10,142 bases of DNA, from positions 1-10,142 of the forward strand of contig CAMNPA010000018.1 in assembly GCA_946547205.1 (NCBI GenBank). The letters are read 5' to 3'. Origin of the DNA: an uncultured Selenomonadales bacterium. Lineage in GTDB: Bacteria > Bacillota > Negativicutes > Selenomonadales > Selenomonadaceae. Of this stretch, positions 1-5,504 are shown piece after piece (position 1 is the first letter of the stretch; the number at the start of each line of letters is the position of its first letter). A program made the position numbers and the translations under genes. The notes under the pieces were generated by a model. The model did no database searches. It saw nothing but the letters and a program-made list of their open reading frames with translations, and was not told where the DNA came from.

Positions 1-1
1 G

Positions 2-502
2 CTCGTCGACGTGATTCACGGCGCGGACGTTTTTATCGGCGTGTCGAAGGCGAAACTTCTCACTCCCGAAATGGTCAAGATGATGAACAAGGACGCGATT
101 ATTTTGGCGATGGCGAATCCTACGCCGGAAATTATGCCCGACCTTGCAAAGTCTGCAGGTGCTCGCGTCGTCGCAACCGGTCGCAGTGATTTTCCGAACC
201 AAGTCAACAATCTTTTAGCGTTCCCGGGAATTTTCCGTGGAGCTTTGGACGTTCGCGCAACCGACGTAAACGAAGAGATGAAAATTGCGGCGGCTTATGC
301 CATTGCGTCACTTGTCAGCGAAGACGAACTTGACGAGGAACACGTTATCACCACGCCTTTTGATGAACGCGTTGCGCCGACGGTTGCAGCAGCAGTCGCC
401 AAAGCCGCGCAGGATTCGGGCATCGCACGCAACATGACAATCACGCCCGAAGAAGTCGCTCAACATACACGCGAACTTTTAAAGACAATGCGTAATGTTT
501 AA
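2..502 (+). CDS. NAD(P)-dependent malic enzyme, C-terminal part (5' end outside window)
   Basis: Malic enzyme oxidatively decarboxylates malate to pyruvate with NAD(P)+ in the cytoplasm. Only about the last 166 residues are present; the short bacterial form is usually about 390-410 residues. The reading frame is open to the left edge, so the GTG at 11 is an internal valine and not a start. Seen here are the Rossmann-fold part ADVFIGVSKAKLLTPEMV, the ANPTPEI motif, the GRSDFPNQVNN stretch, FPGIFRGALDVRA, and the helical tail with TTPFDERVAPTVA. All are typical of the MaeB/YtsJ-like short family. Whether it prefers NAD or NADP cannot be told from this fragment. It ends in TAA at 500-502, and that stop is the first three bases of a heptamer repeat. 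A tRNA-Arg gene follows 30 bp downstream on the same strand with no promoter visible between, so the two may be co-transcribed. Confidence 0.93.
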   Translation, partial: LVDVIHGADVFIGVSKAKLLTPEMVKMMNKDAIILAMANPTPEIMPDLAKSAGARVVATGRSDFPNQVNNLLAFPGIFRGALDVRATDVNEEMKIAAAYAIASLVSEDELDEEHVITTPFDERVAPTVAAAVAKAAQDSGIARNMTITPEEVAQHTRELLKTMRNV

Positions 503-527
503 CTCCAAACTCCAAACTCCTAACTGA
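500..527 (+). repeat. Heptamer tandem repeat, four units, starting at the malic enzyme stop codon
   Basis: Four contiguous 7-bp units are seen: TAACTCC, AAACTCC, AAACTCC, TAACTGA. The first unit begins on the TAA stop of the upstream gene. The array ends five bases before the tRNA-Arg gene. It has the same period as the arrays at 2669-2773 and 4222-4263 but a different unit. Confidence 0.75.
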
Positions 528-532
528 TAAAA

Positions 533-608
533 GTGCTCGTAGTCCAGAGGATAAGACGCAAGTCTCCGACACTTGAAATCGCGGGTTCGAATCCCGCCGA
601 GCACACCA
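533..608 (+). tRNA. tRNA-Arg (anticodon CCG)
   Basis: A 76-nt cloverleaf can be drawn. The acceptor GTGCTCG (533-539) pairs with CGAGCAC (598-604), followed by discriminator A and an encoded CCA (606-608). The anticodon stem CAAGT/ACTTG (559-563/571-575) encloses the loop CTCCGAC, giving anticodon CCG at 566-568, which reads CGG arginine codons. The T stem GCGGG/CCCGC encloses TTCGAAT. The D stem has three pairs plus a C-A mismatch, which is common. It lies just upstream of a bidirectional terminator and downstream of the malic enzyme gene. Confidence 0.96.
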
Positions 609-611
609 ACT

Positions 612-657
612 AAAAAAATTCAGCGGTTCCGAGAAATTTCGGAGCCGCTTTAAATTT
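612..657. terminator. Bidirectional intrinsic terminator between tRNA-Arg and the HNH gene
   Basis: An 11-bp stem (622-632 with 639-649, one G-T wobble) encloses a 6-nt loop. A T-rich run (655-659) follows on the plus strand, and an A7 run (612-618) on the other side serves as the T tract for minus-strand transcription. It can therefore end the tRNA-Arg transcript and the convergent HNH transcript, whose stop codon is only about 9 bp away. Confidence 0.85.
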
Positions 658-1428
658 TTAATTGTTCCGTGCAATGTTTTTGTAAATCTTTCCGCTGATT
701 ATACCGTGAATCGTCGTAGGATGAACATTAAATTTTTTTGCAAGACCGGTGCAACCAAATGCACTGTCGCCCTTTTTGTAAAGCCGCAGAACTTCTTGAG
801 CCTGTTCGGCAGTTAATTTTGCGCAAGGACTTTCCGAACCAATTTTCCTAAAACCTGTTTGAAATGCGTATCGACTATTTTCACTGTAAGTCGCCCATTC
901 CAAATTCCAAATGCCGGAGTGCAACCTATTGCTGTCTTGGTGATGAATTACAGGCTTATTTTCGGGATTATCGATAAATGCCCGCCCAACCAAAGTGTGC
1001 ACGCCGAAAATTCTATCCTTGCCGCCTTTGGATAAACTGACTACAGCGTAGCCGTCAATATCTATATGGTGCTTGAGTATATGAGGTTTGCACCCGTAAA
1101 AACTTTTTACTCGACTGAAGATGCTGACCTGATAAAAATCTTTATAACCGACAACGTCTCGCCAAGTTTCGTGAGGTAAATCATTTAACGAAAACCAACG
1201 CGAGCTGTTCCTGAGCACGTCAATCGCCCAATTCAATTTTGCGATTAAATGGTTACTTGCCTTTTGGTTGCTCATTGGAACGGCAGGTAACTCGTGAAGA
1301 AAATTTTCCGCATCAACTACCAAGCGGCGTTCCTCGTAATCGTCAAGCAATTCCTCAACTGCCTTTTGAGCAAGAGGGGAAAGTTTGTACAGCTCCGATA
1401 ACAAAATTTCTTTCATTTGTTCATTCAT
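658..1428 (-). CDS. NUMOD4-HNH homing-type endonuclease with C-terminal HTH
   Basis: This is a 256-residue putative DNA endonuclease of the free-standing or intron-associated homing class. An N-terminal helical region of about 85 residues matches nothing I recognise. Next comes a NUMOD4 motif at about residues 89-114 (WRDVVGYKDFYQVSIFSRVKSF). It is followed by an HNH_3-type nuclease core at about 143-190, with VHTLVGRAF, the paired histidines of VIHHQDSNRLHSG, and the closing NLEWATYSEN. A C-terminal helix-turn-helix lies at about 204-250 (KLTAEQAQEVLRLYKKG, then LAKKFNVHPTTIHGIISGK). I chose the ATG at 1428 because AAAGGAG lies 7 nt upstream; the in-frame ATG at 1446 has no ribosome site. 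The start overlaps the stop of the truncated chemoreceptor gene (ATGA), so translation is probably coupled. No intron boundaries or 3' exon are visible. Family assignment is secure; mobility is inferred. Confidence 0.88.
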   Translation of the reverse strand: MNEQMKEILLSELYKLSPLAQKAVEELLDDYEERRLVVDAENFLHELPAVPMSNQKASNHLIAKLNWAIDVLRNSSRWFSLNDLPHETWRDVVGYKDFYQVSIFSRVKSFYGCKPHILKHHIDIDGYAVVSLSKGGKDRIFGVHTLVGRAFIDNPENKPVIHHQDSNRLHSGIWNLEWATYSENSRYAFQTGFRKIGSESPCAKLTAEQAQEVLRLYKKGDSAFGCTGLAKKFNVHPTTIHGIISGKIYKNIARNN

Positions 1429-2168
1429 AACACAGCTCCTTTGCATAACGCGCCGATTTCGTCATTTGATTTAATCTCCAGGTTCTGAATTTGCAAATCT
1501 CCGCCGGAAATTTTTTTCATTGCGCCGACGACCGAATCAAGTTGCCCGATGATTTTGCTGATGAAAAAATTCGACACCACTGCGCACAAAATCACAATCA
1601 CGAGAATTGCAAGCGCGGTCGACGAGAAAATCAGACCGATGAGCATGTCGTTCATCTCTTTGACGCCGACGCCGACGAAAAGCATTCCGATTGTCTTGCC
1701 TGCAACGTCTTTAATCGGCTGATACGCGGCGTAATGTTGTTCGCCCATAACCATTGCTTCGCCCAAAAAACTTTTGCCCTGCGTGATGACGTTGTTGATG
1801 ACGGTTTCCGACGCCTTTGTCCCGACAGCACGTTTGCCCGCCGAATCTTTGACCGTCGTCGCAACGCGAGTATCGCCGTTAAAAATCGTGACCTTACTGC
1901 CGCAAATCGCGCTAAGTGAATCGACGAGACTGTCCGAGCCGTCCATTTGTTGATCGCCTTTGAAAAGCAGTCCATCTTGCAAATGCCAATCGCCGTCGTA
2001 GCGAGAATTCAAAATTTCTGCAATCGCGCTGACATCTGCCGACGCTTTCATCTGCAGAGCCTTAGCGAAAACTTCACCGGCGCGAAAATATCCGATGACG
2101 CCCATAACTATACAAACGATGACAATGATTGTGTTGACTGCGAGAATTGATTTTGTTTTCAGATTCAT
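1425..2168 (-). pseudogene. Methyl-accepting chemotaxis protein truncated after HAMP, signalling domain missing
   Basis: A 247-residue N-terminal half of a chemoreceptor. TM1 lies at about residues 8-28. An extracytoplasmic single-Cache-like sensor (about 35-172) has the pattern VGTKASE-V, FLGEAMVMGEQHYAAYQPIKD and GKTIGMLFVGV, as in sCache_3-type receptors. TM2 lies at about 176-200, and a HAMP domain (about 203-241) ends at the conserved DEIGAL. A normal receptor would continue with a long coiled coil and the MCP signalling tip that binds CheW and CheA. Here six foreign-looking residues and TGA follow, and an HNH nuclease gene starts on the overlapping ATG. GGAGG lies 9 nt upstream of the ATG at 2168, so the fragment can be translated. 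It probably cannot signal to CheA. The remaining 3' half is not in this window. A functional membrane sensor without the signalling domain is less likely but possible. Confidence 0.82.
1436..1442 (-). promoter_or_regulatory. Ribosome binding site that fixes the HNH gene start
   Basis: AAAGGAG lies 7 nt upstream of the ATG at 1428 and inside the last codons of the truncated chemoreceptor ORF. It supports the shorter start over the upstream ATG at 1446 and points to translational coupling across the ATGA overlap. Confidence 0.75.
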
Positions 2169-2201
2169 TTACGGGAGCCTCCGCTAAAAGTTTTCTTGTC
2201 G

Positions 2202-2235
2202 AAAAAAAAATCCCGCCCGAAATTTTCGAGCGAGG
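2202..2235 (-). terminator. Intrinsic terminator after rplL
   Basis: On the minus strand, CTCGCTCG (2234-2227) pairs with CGGGCGGG (2219-2212) with two G-T wobbles around an A/T loop, and nine T follow (2210-2202). It closes the ribosomal-protein operon. No clear promoter is seen between it and the truncated chemoreceptor gene, so that gene may depend on read-through. Confidence 0.85.
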
Positions 2236-2259
2236 TCTATAGAAATTGCATACGCTTGC

Positions 2260-2631
2260 TTATTTAATTTCAACAGTCGCGCCGACCTCTTCGAGTTTCG
2301 CTTTAAGGGCGTCAGCGTCAGCTTTGGAGATTTTTTCTTTGACGGGAGCGGGTGCGCCGTCGACGAGAGCCTTAGCTTCTTTGAGACCGAGACCGGTGAC
2401 TTCGCGAACGACTTTGATAACGTTGATCTTTTTGTCGCCGACAGATGCGAGCACAACGTCGAATTCGGTTTTCTCTTCTTCGGGTTCAGCAGCCGCCACA
2501 GGACCAGCCGCCGCAACTGCAACGGGAGCCGCCGCCGATACGCCGAAACGTTCTTCCATGGCTTTGACGAGTTCGCTAAGTTCGAGCACCGTCATATTTT
2601 CGATAGCCTGCATAATTTCTTCTTTAGTCAT
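2260..2631 (-). CDS. rplL: 50S ribosomal protein L7/L12
   Basis: L7/L12 forms the flexible stalk of the 50S subunit that recruits and activates translational GTPases (EF-Tu, EF-G, IF2). The 123-residue product has the usual length and layout. An N-terminal dimerisation and L10-binding helix region (about 1-32) ends in LVKAMEERFGVSAAAP. An Ala/Pro/Glu-rich hinge spans about 33-54. The globular C-terminal domain (about 55-123) contains FDVVLASVGDKKINVIKVVREVTGLGLKEAKALVDGAP. A GGAGG ribosome site lies upstream of the ATG at 2631. It is the last gene of the operon and a terminator follows. The spacer to rplJ (157 bp) is unusually long for this gene pair and consists largely of heptamer repeats. 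rpoB, the usual next gene, is absent. Confidence 0.98.
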   Translation of the reverse strand: MTKEEIMQAIENMTVLELSELVKAMEERFGVSAAAPVAVAAAGPVAAAEPEEEKTEFDVVLASVGDKKINVIKVVREVTGLGLKEAKALVDGAPAPVKEKISKADADALKAKLEEVGATVEIK

Positions 2632-2668
2632 TTTATTTCAGCCTCCAAATTTTTTCGTTACGAATTGC

Positions 2669-2773
2669 ATTTTAGCTTTTAGCTTTGAGCTTTTAGCTTT
2701 TAGGATTTAGATTTTAGGTTTTTCCTAACGACTAACGACTGAAAGCTAACGACTGAAAGCTTACAGCTTTGAG
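2669..2773 (-). repeat. Heptamer repeat array, 15 phase-locked units, between rplJ and rplL
   Basis: Read on the mRNA (minus) strand, the 105 bp divide without a gap into fifteen 7-bp units. From the rplJ side these are CTCAAAG, CTGTAAG, CTTTCAG, TCGTTAG, CTTTCAG, TCGTTAG twice, GAAAAAC, CTAAAAT, CTAAATC, CTAAAAG twice, CTCAAAG, CTAAAAG and CTAAAAT. Most units end in AG. The first half is TCGTTAG/CTTTCAG-like and the second half CTAAAAG-like, yet the register does not change. The array is bracketed by the direct repeat TTACGAATT (2658-2666 and 2776-2784). Confidence 0.8.
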
Positions 2774-2788
2774 CATTACGAATTAAAA

Positions 2789-3346
2789 TCAAGCCGCAGA
2801 TTTTTCTTTCTTCTCGCGAATCGCATCGACGACGCCGACGAAATTGCGAATGATGCCGGACAATACGCCGACGCAATTTGCAATCGGAGCGTTCATGCTG
2901 CCCAAAAGTTTGGCAACGAGTTCTTCGCGGCTCGGCAAATTCGCCAGAGCTTTAACGCCCTTATCGTCGATAACTTTGCCTTCGACCATGCCGACTTTGA
3001 TTGTGAGAATGCCGGGATCTTCGAGCTTGTTTTTCTTCATGAAGTCGCAAATAACTTTCGCCGGAGCAACAGCGTCTTCAGTGGAAAAAGCCATAGCCGT
3101 TGTGCCTTCAAGGTGCGAGTCGAGACCTTCGATGCCTGCCTGCTTAGCCGCAATGCGGAGCATTGTATTTTTGACGACTTTATATTGAACGCCTGCCGCG
3201 CGAAGTTCACGGCGCAGTTGAGTATCGGTTGCCACGTTGAGACCGCGATAGCTTGTCAAAACGAGACCTTTAGCCGAAGTCAACCAACCTTTAATTTCGG
3301 CGACGACAGCCTCTTTTTTGGGCGTGACCTTGCTTGTAACTGCCAT
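2789..3346 (-). CDS. rplJ: 50S ribosomal protein L10
   Basis: L10 anchors the L7/L12 dimers to 23S rRNA at the base of the stalk. In many bacteria it also represses its own mRNA. The 185-residue product has the family's usual length, with an N-terminal rRNA-binding domain containing LVLTSYRGLNVATDTQLRRELRAAGVQYKVVKNTMLRIAAKQ. A central part includes EGTTAMAF and LPSREELVAKLLGSMNAPI. The C-terminal helix (NFVGVVDAIREKKEKSAA) is where L7/L12 would bind. The ATG at 3346 has a strong AAGGAGGTG ribosome site. An attenuator leader lies directly upstream, and a heptamer array separates it from rplL. Confidence 0.98.
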   Translation of the reverse strand: MAVTSKVTPKKEAVVAEIKGWLTSAKGLVLTSYRGLNVATDTQLRRELRAAGVQYKVVKNTMLRIAAKQAGIEGLDSHLEGTTAMAFSTEDAVAPAKVICDFMKKNKLEDPGILTIKVGMVEGKVIDDKGVKALANLPSREELVAKLLGSMNAPIANCVGVLSGIIRNFVGVVDAIREKKEKSAA

Positions 3347-3373
3347 AAAGTTTTCACCTCCTTAAGTCTAATG

Positions 3374-3405
3374 AAAAATTCCTTCGACCGCGCAGACCGA
3401 AGGAA
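3374..3405 (-). terminator. Attenuator hairpin upstream of rplJ
   Basis: On the minus strand, TTCCTTCG (3405-3398) pairs with CGAAGGAA (3386-3379) across an 11-nt loop, followed by five T (3378-3374). It stands about 30 bp before the rplJ start and inside the operon, so it is read as a conditional terminator within the L10 leader. Confidence 0.85.
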
Positions 3406-3479
3406 CTTTTAATCGCAAAGTTGCATTCGACCTGAGCAAGCACTTTAATCGGCGTGCCGAACTTGCCTTCTGCGGTCTG
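3406..3479 (-). promoter_or_regulatory. L10-type ribosomal protein leader (attenuation switch for rplJL)
   Basis: Two mutually exclusive folds can be drawn on the minus-strand RNA. In the first, GACC (3477-3474) pairs with GGTC (3432-3429), enclosing a stem in which GCAA (3466-3463) and GCAC (3457-3454) pair with GTGCTTGC (3443-3436) across a GTTCG bulge. This leaves the downstream terminator free. In the second, CAGACC plus GAAGG (3479-3466, with a 3-nt bulge) pairs with CCTTCGGTCTG, which is the 5' arm and part of the loop of the terminator, preventing it from forming. This matches the known L10 leader of Firmicutes, where bound L10 or its L7/L12 complex is thought to favour termination. 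The pairings are seen; ligand and direction are inferred from the family. Confidence 0.8.
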
Positions 3480-3494
3480 AAATATTCAGTTGAA

Positions 3495-4175
3495 TCAGAT
3501 TTGAACCGGGACGCCGGGACCCATTGCCGCCGCCAAAGTGACAGATTTGACGTACTGACCTTTAGCCGCCGCCGGTTTGGCGCGAATGATCGTGTCGAGC
3601 AGAGCTTGATAATTTTCCTTAAGCTTGTCGTCGTCGAAAGATTTCTTGCCAATCGGGCAGTGAATGTTGCCTTGCTTATCGGTGCGGTACTCAATCTTAC
3701 CGGCTTTTTGCTCGCCGATAGCTTTGGCAATGTCGGGCGTGACGGTGCCGAGTTTCGGGTTAGGCATCAAACCGCGCGGACCCAAAAGTTTACCGAGACG
3801 ACCGATAATGCGCATCATATCGGGCGTGGCAACTGCAACATCGAAGTCGAACCAGCCGCCTTGAATTTTCGCGACCAAATCATCAGAGCCGACGAAGTCC
3901 GCACCAGCCGCTTGAGCCTCTTGAGCTTTCTCGCCGACTGCGAAGACCAGAACGCGTTTTGTTTTGCCGATACCGTGCGGCAGAACCATTGCGCCGCGAA
4001 CTTGTTGCTCAGCGTATTTCGTCTCGACGCCAAGGCGAATGTGAAACTCAATCGTCTCGTCGAATTTTGCGGTAGCGGTTTTTTTCACGAGTGCGACAGC
4101 CTCATCGGCGGTGTAAAATTTTCCTGCCTCGACGAGTGCTTGAGCCGCGCGAAATCTTTTGCTTTGCTTTGCCAT
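3495..4175 (-). CDS. rplA: 50S ribosomal protein L1
   Basis: L1 binds 23S rRNA at the mobile stalk next to the E site and takes part in release of deacylated tRNA. In several bacteria it also represses its own operon. The 226-residue length is close to the family norm. Recognisable stretches are MAKQSKRFRAAQALVEAGKFY, the first half with FDETIEFHIRLGVETKYAEQQVRG and LPHGIGKTKRVLVFA, the central IGRLGKLLGPRGLMPNPKLGTVTPDI, and the end MGPGVPVQI. The ATG at 4175 has an AGGAGGAAA ribosome site. The upstream spacer to rplK holds a heptamer array; downstream is the L10 leader, which begins just after the stop. Confidence 0.98.
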   Translation of the reverse strand: MAKQSKRFRAAQALVEAGKFYTADEAVALVKKTATAKFDETIEFHIRLGVETKYAEQQVRGAMVLPHGIGKTKRVLVFAVGEKAQEAQAAGADFVGSDDLVAKIQGGWFDFDVAVATPDMMRIIGRLGKLLGPRGLMPNPKLGTVTPDIAKAIGEQKAGKIEYRTDKQGNIHCPIGKKSFDDDKLKENYQALLDTIIRAKPAAAKGQYVKSVTLAAAMGPGVPVQI

Positions 4176-4221
4176 TAAAATTTCCTCCTGCGGTACAAAC
4201 GATTAACTCTCCCGCGATGTA

Positions 4222-4263
4222 GGGACTGGGGACTATTAACTAGTTCCTAGTTCCTAGTTCCTA
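4222..4263 (-). repeat. Heptamer repeat array, six units, beginning on the rplK stop codon
   Basis: On the mRNA (minus) strand the units are TAGGAAC three times, then TAGTTAA, TAGTCCC and CAGTCCC. The first TAG is the stop codon of rplK. Because the period is 7, successive TAG triplets fall in all three reading frames. The array lies between rplK and the ribosome site of rplA. Confidence 0.78.
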
Positions 4264-4686
4264 CGCAACAATTTCAATGCCCATAGAACGTGCCGTGCCT
4301 TCAATCATGCGTGTTGCAGCCTCGATTGACGCCGCGTTAAGGTCTTTCATTTTCAGTTCGGCAATCTCTTGAGCTTTGGCGCGCGGAAGTTTGGCGACTT
4401 TGTTTTTATTCGGTTCGCCCGACGCTTTTTCGATGCCTGCCGCCTTTTTGAGCAGAATCGCTGCCGGCGGAGTCTTGGTGATGAAAGTGAACGAGCGATC
4501 TTCATAAACGGAAATTTCGACAGGGATAATCAAGCCTGCCTGCTGAGCCGTGCGGTCGTTGAACTCTTTGACAAACGCCATGATGTTGACGCCTGCTTGA
4601 CCGAGTGCGGGACCTACCGGCGGCGCGGGAGTAGCTTTACCTGCGGGAACTTGCAACTTGACGACTTTGGTAACTTTCTTTGCCAT
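4261..4686 (-). CDS. rplK: 50S ribosomal protein L11
   Basis: L11 sits at the GTPase-associated centre of the 50S subunit, binds the 1070 region of 23S rRNA, and is needed for RelA-type sensing of uncharged tRNA. The 141-residue protein has the usual length. The N-terminal domain contains LQVPAGKATPAPPVGPALGQAGVNIMAFVKEFN. The C-terminal rRNA-binding domain contains KTPPAAILLKKAAG and ends in the conserved EGTARSMGIEI region. The ATG at 4686 has AAGGAGGTG upstream. The gap to nusG is 24 bp. The stop codon TAG is part of the first unit of a heptamer repeat. Confidence 0.98.
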   Translation of the reverse strand: MAKKVTKVVKLQVPAGKATPAPPVGPALGQAGVNIMAFVKEFNDRTAQQAGLIIPVEISVYEDRSFTFITKTPPAAILLKKAAGIEKASGEPNKNKVAKLPRAKAQEIAELKMKDLNAASIEAATRMIEGTARSMGIEIVA

Positions 4687-4710
4687 GTGTGCACCTCCTT
4701 TCGATGATGA

Positions 4711-5259
4711 CTAAATTTTTTCAACCTGGCTGACATCCAAATCGACGGGCATATTTTCGACGAGAACTCTGAGCCGCTGTTTAGCCGCGTCAATGCTTTT
4801 GACAGTAGCGAGCCGATTTTCAAAAATGCCGGCAATGATTCGGACGTTGTCGTTAACGCTAAAGCCGAGAGTATCGTCGTCGGCGCGACCGTCAACAAGT
4901 TCAGTCAAGATTCGTTGAGCCTCTTCATCGGTGAGCGGAACGGGATCTTTTTCGGAGCCGACAAAGCCCGTGACACCTTGCGTGTTGCGCACGACGAACC
5001 AAGAATTGTTGTTGACAATCATATCGACAAGGACGTAGCCGGGAAAAACTTTTTTTTGCACGATGCGCCGTCTGCCGTCTTTGAATTCGGATTCGTCACG
5101 CATTGGCACGATGACATTAAAGATAACGTCTTCGAGACCCTGCGCGGCGATTTTGCTTTCAAGAGTGGCTTTAACTCTCTTTTCATAGCCCGAAAAAGTA
5201 TGGACGACGTACCAGGCGCGTTCGGAGATTCGTTCCGATTCGGCAACTTTCTTTTCCAT
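4711..5259 (-). CDS. nusG: Transcription termination/antitermination factor NusG
   Basis: NusG binds RNA polymerase through its NGN domain and, through its KOW domain, contacts the ribosome or Rho. The 182-residue product has an N-terminal NGN domain (about residues 15-115) with RAWYVVHTFSGYEKRVKATLE, FPGYVLVDM and WFVVRNTQGVTGFVG. A linker ending in DEEAQRIL follows, then a C-terminal KOW domain (about 134-182, VNDNVRIIAGIFENRLATVKSID). The end, VENMPVDLDVSQVEKI, is a few residues shorter than usual around the common FGR-TP stretch. The ATG at 5259 was chosen because it lies 14 bp after the secE stop, has AAAGGA upstream, and gives the family length; a longer in-frame opening runs back into secE. 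rplK follows after 24 bp. Confidence 0.97.
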   Translation of the reverse strand: MEKKVAESERISERAWYVVHTFSGYEKRVKATLESKIAAQGLEDVIFNVIVPMRDESEFKDGRRRIVQKKVFPGYVLVDMIVNNNSWFVVRNTQGVTGFVGSEKDPVPLTDEEAQRILTELVDGRADDDTLGFSVNDNVRIIAGIFENRLATVKSIDAAKQRLRVLVENMPVDLDVSQVEKI

Positions 5260-5273
5260 GAAAATTTTTCCTT

Positions 5274-5486
5274 TCAGCCGAGGACAATGCGAAACAATTT
5301 TGCAAACGCGGTATCGCAAATCCAAATCAGCACGCAGACGATGACCACTGCCAATCCGACGACGCCCGTGTAGGAAACGAGTTCCTTGTTGGTCGGCCAC
5401 GAAACTTTTTTGAGTTCGGCACGCACTTCGCGAATGAATTGGAAGACGCCCTTTTTCTCAACTTTTTGCTCCGACAATTCTCTCAC
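5274..5486 (-). CDS. secE: Preprotein translocase subunit SecE
   Basis: SecE clamps the SecY channel in the cytoplasmic membrane and is essential for Sec-dependent export. The short, single-span form typical of Gram-positive lineages is seen (70 residues or fewer). The amphipathic cytoplasmic helix carries the signature FIREVRAELKKVSWPTNKEL, followed by one membrane segment at about residues 40-62. The start is uncertain. The GTG at 5486 sits only about 1 nt from the AGGAG motif, while a TTG at 5477 lies 10 nt from it and would give 67 residues, which is a more normal spacing. rpmG lies 18 bp upstream and nusG 14 bp downstream. Confidence 0.95.
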   Translation of the reverse strand: MRELSEQKVEKKGVFQFIREVRAELKKVSWPTNKELVSYTGVVGLAVVIVCVLIWICDTAFAKLFRIVLG

Positions 5487-5504
5487 ACTCCTGCCGCCGC
5501 GAAA

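Noticed and set aside
533..657. tRNA-Arg 3' end as an attachment site for an integrated element carrying the HNH gene
   Set aside because: No second copy of the tRNA 3' end and no integrase gene is seen in the window, and the terminator after the tRNA is intact.
1425..1446. HNH gene as part of a self-splicing group I intron in the chemoreceptor gene
   Set aside because: No 3' exon follows. The nuclease ORF ends 9 bp before a terminator and then a tRNA, and no intron core sequence could be recognised upstream of the ORF.
2669..2773. Possible CRISPR array in the rplJ-rplL spacer
   Set aside because: The units are only 7 bp with no spacers between them, and no cas gene is present. It is a simple tandem array.
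3368..3730. Minus-strand 120-codon frame overlapping the end of rplA and the leader
   Set aside because: It is out of frame with rplA, has no ribosome site and runs through the attenuator hairpin. The leader RNA explains this stretch better.
3501..4178. Long plus-strand open frame opposite rplA, and similar ones opposite rplJ, rplK, nusG and the RND gene
   Set aside because: They mirror highly conserved minus-strand genes, lack ribosome sites and show no recognisable protein features. They are by-products of codon bias.
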